From: JADJQU01 sp035490315
GTDB lineage: Bacteria > Planctomycetota > UBA1135 > GCA-002686595
Reading direction: 5' to 3'
Length of the DNA stretch: 9,169 nt
Assembly: GCA_035490315.1 (NCBI GenBank)
Contig: DATHET010000156.1
Span: forward strand, 1-9,169
The translations under genes and the position numbers were made by a program. The number at the start of each line of letters is the position of its first letter. The first letter of the stretch is position 1. A model generated the notes under the pieces. That model did not search any database, was not told the origin of the DNA, and saw only the letters and a list, made by a program, of their open reading frames with translations. Positions 7,086 to 9,169 of this stretch are shown one piece after another.

Positions 7086-7179
7086 ACGGTCCGACGTCCC
7101 AGGTCTCGAACGCAGTCCTGGTTGGACCTCGTTCCGCGCCCCATTCGATCGCCAGCCGAAGGACTGCTAGGCTCGGCGT

Positions 7180-8010
7180 GTGAGAATTGCCGCGCTGCAG
7201 TGGGATGTCCGGCGTTCCGACGTGGCCGGGAACCTCGCCGCCGCGCGCGCGGGCCTCGAGCAGGCGCGCGAGGCGGGGATCGAGCTCGTGCTGCTGCCCG
7301 AGATGTGGGTGACTTCGTTTCCCGATTCGGGCGATGACCTGGCCGCCCTGACGAAAGCCACGCGCGGCGCGGTCGCGGAGCTGGCCGATGCGAGCGCGCG
7401 CCTCGGCGTCGACTGGGCCGGCTCCAGCTTCGCAATGCATGCCTCCGGGGGAGCGAGCCCCGTCAATCGACTGGAGCTTTTCGCCGGCGGCAAGCTCCAG
7501 CTCGCCTACGACAAGCTGCATTTGTTCGGCCCAACCGCCGAGGACAGCGTGTTCCAAGCCGGAGCGGACCTTCCACGGACTGTCGTCTGGCGCGGTCTGC
7601 GCGTCAGCGCGGTGATCTGCTACGACCTGCGCTTCCCCGAGCTGACGCGCGTGCCCTTCTACGCCGCGGCGCAGCTCGTGCTCGTGCCGGCGCAATGGCC
7701 CTCGGGTCGGGCCAGCCAGTGGCGCGCGCTGGTCCACGGACTCGCGGCGAGCGGTCAGTGTTTCGTGCTCGCCTGCAATCGGATCGGTCGCGATGTGGCT
7801 GGCCGGCGGGCGCTGGCCCTCGAATTCCCGGGGAATTCGCTGCTCGTCGATCCGACGGGAAGGACGCTGGCCGAGGGAGATGGCGAGGCTGGGCTGGTCG
7901 GGGGCGAGGTCGAGCCGGACCTCGCGGATGAATTGCAGCGCAAGATTCCCGTGAGGCGCGACATGCGGCCCGATGTGTACGGCGCGCGCGGCGCTCGCAG
8001 CGAGGATTGA
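7180..8010 (+). CDS. Carbon-nitrogen hydrolase (nitrilase superfamily, omega-amidase/Nit2-like)
   Basis: This 276-residue cytoplasmic enzyme has the full nitrilase-superfamily triad: Glu41 in LVLLPEMW, Lys112 in YDKLHLFGP and Cys147 in VICYDLRFPEL. N-terminal RIAALQWDV and the later VPAQWPSGRASQWRAL and ACNRIGRD blocks are also typical. The CYDLRFPEL surround and YDKLHLF resemble the branch with omega-amidase (Nit2, YafV) and deaminated-glutathione amidase. These hydrolyse amides of 2-oxo acids such as alpha-ketoglutaramate in metabolite repair. Substrate cannot be read from sequence. The common ARA-x-EN at the sixth block is replaced by HGLAASGQ. Length is normal for the family. The start is GTG at 7180 with an AGG about 8 nt upstream. 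It is a single-gene unit ending at a hairpin terminator. Confidence 0.93.
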   Translation: MRIAALQWDVRRSDVAGNLAAARAGLEQAREAGIELVLLPEMWVTSFPDSGDDLAALTKATRGAVAELADASARLGVDWAGSSFAMHASGGASPVNRLELFAGGKLQLAYDKLHLFGPTAEDSVFQAGADLPRTVVWRGLRVSAVICYDLRFPELTRVPFYAAAQLVLVPAQWPSGRASQWRALVHGLAASGQCFVLACNRIGRDVAGRRALALEFPGNSLLVDPTGRTLAEGDGEAGLVGGEVEPDLADELQRKIPVRRDMRPDVYGARGARSED

Positions 8011-8022
8011 CCGGAGATGAAA

Positions 8023-8061
8023 CGACCGGCGGCGGTCCTTTCGAAGGATCGCCGCCGGTCG
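8023..8061. terminator. Bidirectional hairpin terminator between convergent genes
   Basis: An 18-bp stem (arms 8023-8040 and 8044-8061, one G-T pair) closes a 3-nt TCG loop. On the plus strand it is followed by GCGTCTTTCT, on the minus strand by TTTCAT. It lies 12 nt after the amidase stop and 24 nt after the stop of the convergent secreted-protein gene, so it can serve both. Confidence 0.8.
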
Positions 8062-8085
8062 CGTCTTTCTCGAAGACTGTTGGAA

Positions 8086-8643
8086 TCAGATCGGGTTGAT
8101 CGGGCCTCGGATCTTGGGCGCCACGTTGTCGTCGTCGATGTCCTCCGGCGTGATTTCCGGCACGTGCGCCGGATCGAGGACCAGGGGGGCAGTCGAGGGC
8201 GCGGTGGAACCGAGCAAGCTTGTCGGTACGAGATTGAAGCCAGACTCTGCGGACAGTCGCATGCCGTTCGTGCAGATCCAGGCGTCGCATTCCGGGCCGG
8301 CCAGGTCGACCTCGATCCGGTCGGCGTCCCAGTCGATCATCGAATCAAAGCTCACGGCTCCGCTCGACACGCGGCCATTCGGGGAAAAGAAAACGATCTC
8401 GATGTAAACATCGTCGAGCGTCCCCGAAGGGAAACTCGTCTCGAAGTGGGCGCCCGGCGCGATCAGCATCTGGGTGCGGGCGCCGTTTGCGTTGCCGAGC
8501 ACCATCAGGACCGTGAAGCTGTTGGGATTGACGGCCTCGAAGTGCGTCGTTGTCGCCGTTGCCACGAACTGCGTTTCCTGAACGGAAGCGGCGGTCGCGA
8601 GGGTCAAGGCGCACACCAGGGGGGCGAGCGGAGCAAATGCCAT
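8086..8643 (-). CDS. Small secreted protein of unknown function
   Basis: I do not recognise this 185-residue protein. It begins with a signal peptide (MAFAPLAPLVCALTLATAAS, cleavage near residues 19-22). The mature part is acidic and looks beta-rich: TTTHFEAVNPNSFTVLMVLGN, then FETSFPSGTLDDVYIEIVFF (67-86) and SFDSMIDWDADRIEVDLAG. A close cysteine pair (C119, C124 in ECDAWICTNG) could form a disulfide. The tail EDIDDDNVAPKIRGPINPI is acidic then basic. The ATG start is supported by GGAGAGGA upstream. It is transcribed alone and ends at the shared bidirectional terminator. It has no sorting motif such as PEP-CTERM or LPXTG, so secretion to periplasm or outside is all I infer. Confidence 0.78.
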   Translation of the reverse strand: MAFAPLAPLVCALTLATAASVQETQFVATATTTHFEAVNPNSFTVLMVLGNANGARTQMLIAPGAHFETSFPSGTLDDVYIEIVFFSPNGRVSSGAVSFDSMIDWDADRIEVDLAGPECDAWICTNGMRLSAESGFNLVPTSLLGSTAPSTAPLVLDPAHVPEITPEDIDDDNVAPKIRGPINPI

Positions 8644-8652
8644 TGGAGGTGT

Positions 8653-8660
8653 TCCTCTCC
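8653..8660 (-). promoter_or_regulatory. Ribosome binding site of the small secreted protein
   Basis: GGAGAGGA on the minus strand, 9 nt before the ATG at 8643. It supports this strand and start over the open frame on the opposite strand. Confidence 0.6.
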
Positions 8661-8773
8661 GAAGGCGGGTTAGGGAGCCCTCGGCGCGCTCCTATCGGCG
8701 CCTCTCGCGCCCCCGCTTGAGTCACCTCGGGCTGTCCCTCCAAATACTTTCCCGCCCGCACCCGACTGGCGAC

Positions 8774-8803
8774 GTCGGGGGGCCGCCGCGTCAGCCCCCC
8801 GAC
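8774..8803 (-). terminator. Stem-loop over the stop codon of the MoaD-like gene
   Basis: A perfect 10-bp stem (8774-8783 with 8794-8803, GTCGGGGGGC) with a 10-nt loop. The 5' arm on the minus strand encodes the C-terminal Ser-Gly-Gly and the stop codon falls in the loop. No T-tract follows, so it may be an atypical terminator or 3'-end stabiliser, or simply a by-product of the Gly-Gly codons. Confidence 0.4.
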
Positions 8804-9051
8804 AGCGCGGCGACGATCATGACCTCGTCCGAGGGCCGAACCGGCCACGCGAGGTCTGTGGCGAGCTCACGTCCCACGAAGAACTTGATGTGGGGACGGA
8901 TCCGGTCCTGCTCGTCGACAATCCGGAAGCGCAGGCCGGGAAAGCGACGCTCGAGGTCGGCCAGCACCTCCGCGAGAGTCGCCCCCTGGGCGTCGACTTC
9001 GGCGCGCTCACCCGTGTAGGAGTACAGGGGCGAGGGCAGGCGCACCTTCAT
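8791..9051 (-). CDS. MoaD/ThiS-family beta-grasp (ubiquitin-like) protein
   Basis: This 86-residue protein has the MoaD/ThiS pattern. An N-terminal strand MKVRLPSPLYSYTG leads to a second strand (ERAEVDAQG), the helix TLAEVLADLERRFPGL (25-40), FRIVDEQDRIRPHIKFFVG and finally DEVMIVAALSGG, ending in the diglycine (G85-G86) that in this family is adenylated and thiocarboxylated to carry sulfur. The usual partners are an E1-like enzyme and, for MoaD, the MPT synthase large subunit; none is in the window, so the pathway (molybdopterin, thiamine or another sulfur transfer) is open. The start overlaps the stop of the upstream beta-propeller gene as ATGA and has no good ribosome site of its own, which points to translational coupling. 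Length is normal for the family. Confidence 0.88.
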   Translation of the reverse strand: MKVRLPSPLYSYTGERAEVDAQGATLAEVLADLERRFPGLRFRIVDEQDRIRPHIKFFVGRELATDLAWPVRPSDEVMIVAALSGG

Positions 9052-9169
9052 GGAGTGAGACGCGCTGTCGTGACCGCGTATACGTGAGGCAAGTGACGCG
9101 CGATGCAGTTCCAGCTCGCGCCCTCATTCGCGCTCATCCACACCTCGCCGCCGGTGTTGCCGAGATACA
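9048..9169 (-). CDS. C-terminal end of BNR/WD40-like beta-propeller (exo-sialidase-like) protein, partial
   Basis: Only the last 39 residues and the stop are present; the rest lies beyond the right edge. The segment YLGNTGGEVWMSANEGASWN reads as the final blade of a BNR/sortilin-type propeller: G-x-V-W-x-S-x-x-x-G-x-S-W is the Asp-box-like repeat with Asp replaced (ANEGASW). The following CIARHLPHVYAVTTARL resembles the C-terminal strand of proteins annotated as exo-alpha-sialidase or WD40/YVTN/BNR-like. From general knowledge of such loci, proteins with this ending often stand next to a MoaD/ThiS-like gene, as here (4-nt ATGA overlap). Enzymatic activity cannot be judged from this fragment. 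Confidence 0.75.
   Translation of the reverse strand, partial: YLGNTGGEVWMSANEGASWNCIARHLPHVYAVTTARLTP

Noticed and set aside
8017..8673. Plus-strand open frame opposite the small secreted protein
   Set aside because: It begins inside the terminator hairpin and has an Arg-rich, motif-free translation, whereas the minus strand has a signal peptide and a strong ribosome site.

Overview
The window is GC-rich bacterial DNA (clearly above 60 % G+C by eye). It holds nine protein-coding genes, two of them cut by the window edges. There is no rRNA, tRNA, CRISPR array or transposase gene. Several proteins carry Sec-type signal peptides. The architecture thioredoxin-like domain + cytochrome c + copper type II monooxygenase is familiar from Planctomycetota, Verrucomicrobiota and Acidobacteriota, so an environmental member of these groups, most likely Planctomycetota-like, is my best guess. 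No marker gene settles the phylum.

Layout, left to right. (1) A secreted protein with a PKD-like segment (minus strand, 1-310, C-terminus off the edge) is transcribed divergently from (2) a large exported tri-domain redox protein (476-2308, plus). The stop codon of gene 2 lies inside a nearly perfect palindrome with 48-nt arms (2297-2395). A gene-free stretch follows, up to (3) an exported thioredoxin-fold protein with a CDSC motif (2779-3891, plus). Genes 2 and 3 share an extracytoplasmic redox theme but are too far apart to be a tight operon.

(4) On the minus strand, a polytopic membrane protein (5709-7073) and a methyltransferase/aminoglycoside-phosphotransferase-like fusion (3892-5712) are coupled by an ATGA overlap. 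They form a two-gene operon that may modify a surface glycan or lipid-linked substrate (inference). The fusion gene ends exactly where gene 3 ends, as convergent back-to-back stops. Divergent from this operon is (5) a nitrilase-superfamily amidase (7180-8010, plus). It ends at a bidirectional hairpin terminator shared with (6) a small secreted protein of unknown function (8086-8643, minus).

(7) At the right edge, a MoaD/ThiS-type beta-grasp protein ending in Gly-Gly (8791-9051, minus) overlaps by ATGA the end of a BNR/WD40-like beta-propeller gene (9048-9169, partial). This looks like a translationally coupled pair.

The points most worth attention are the giant palindrome that supplies gene 2's stop codon, the methyltransferase-kinase fusion with its altered kinase motif, the redoxin without the usual cis-proline, and the beta-propeller/MoaD-like pair.
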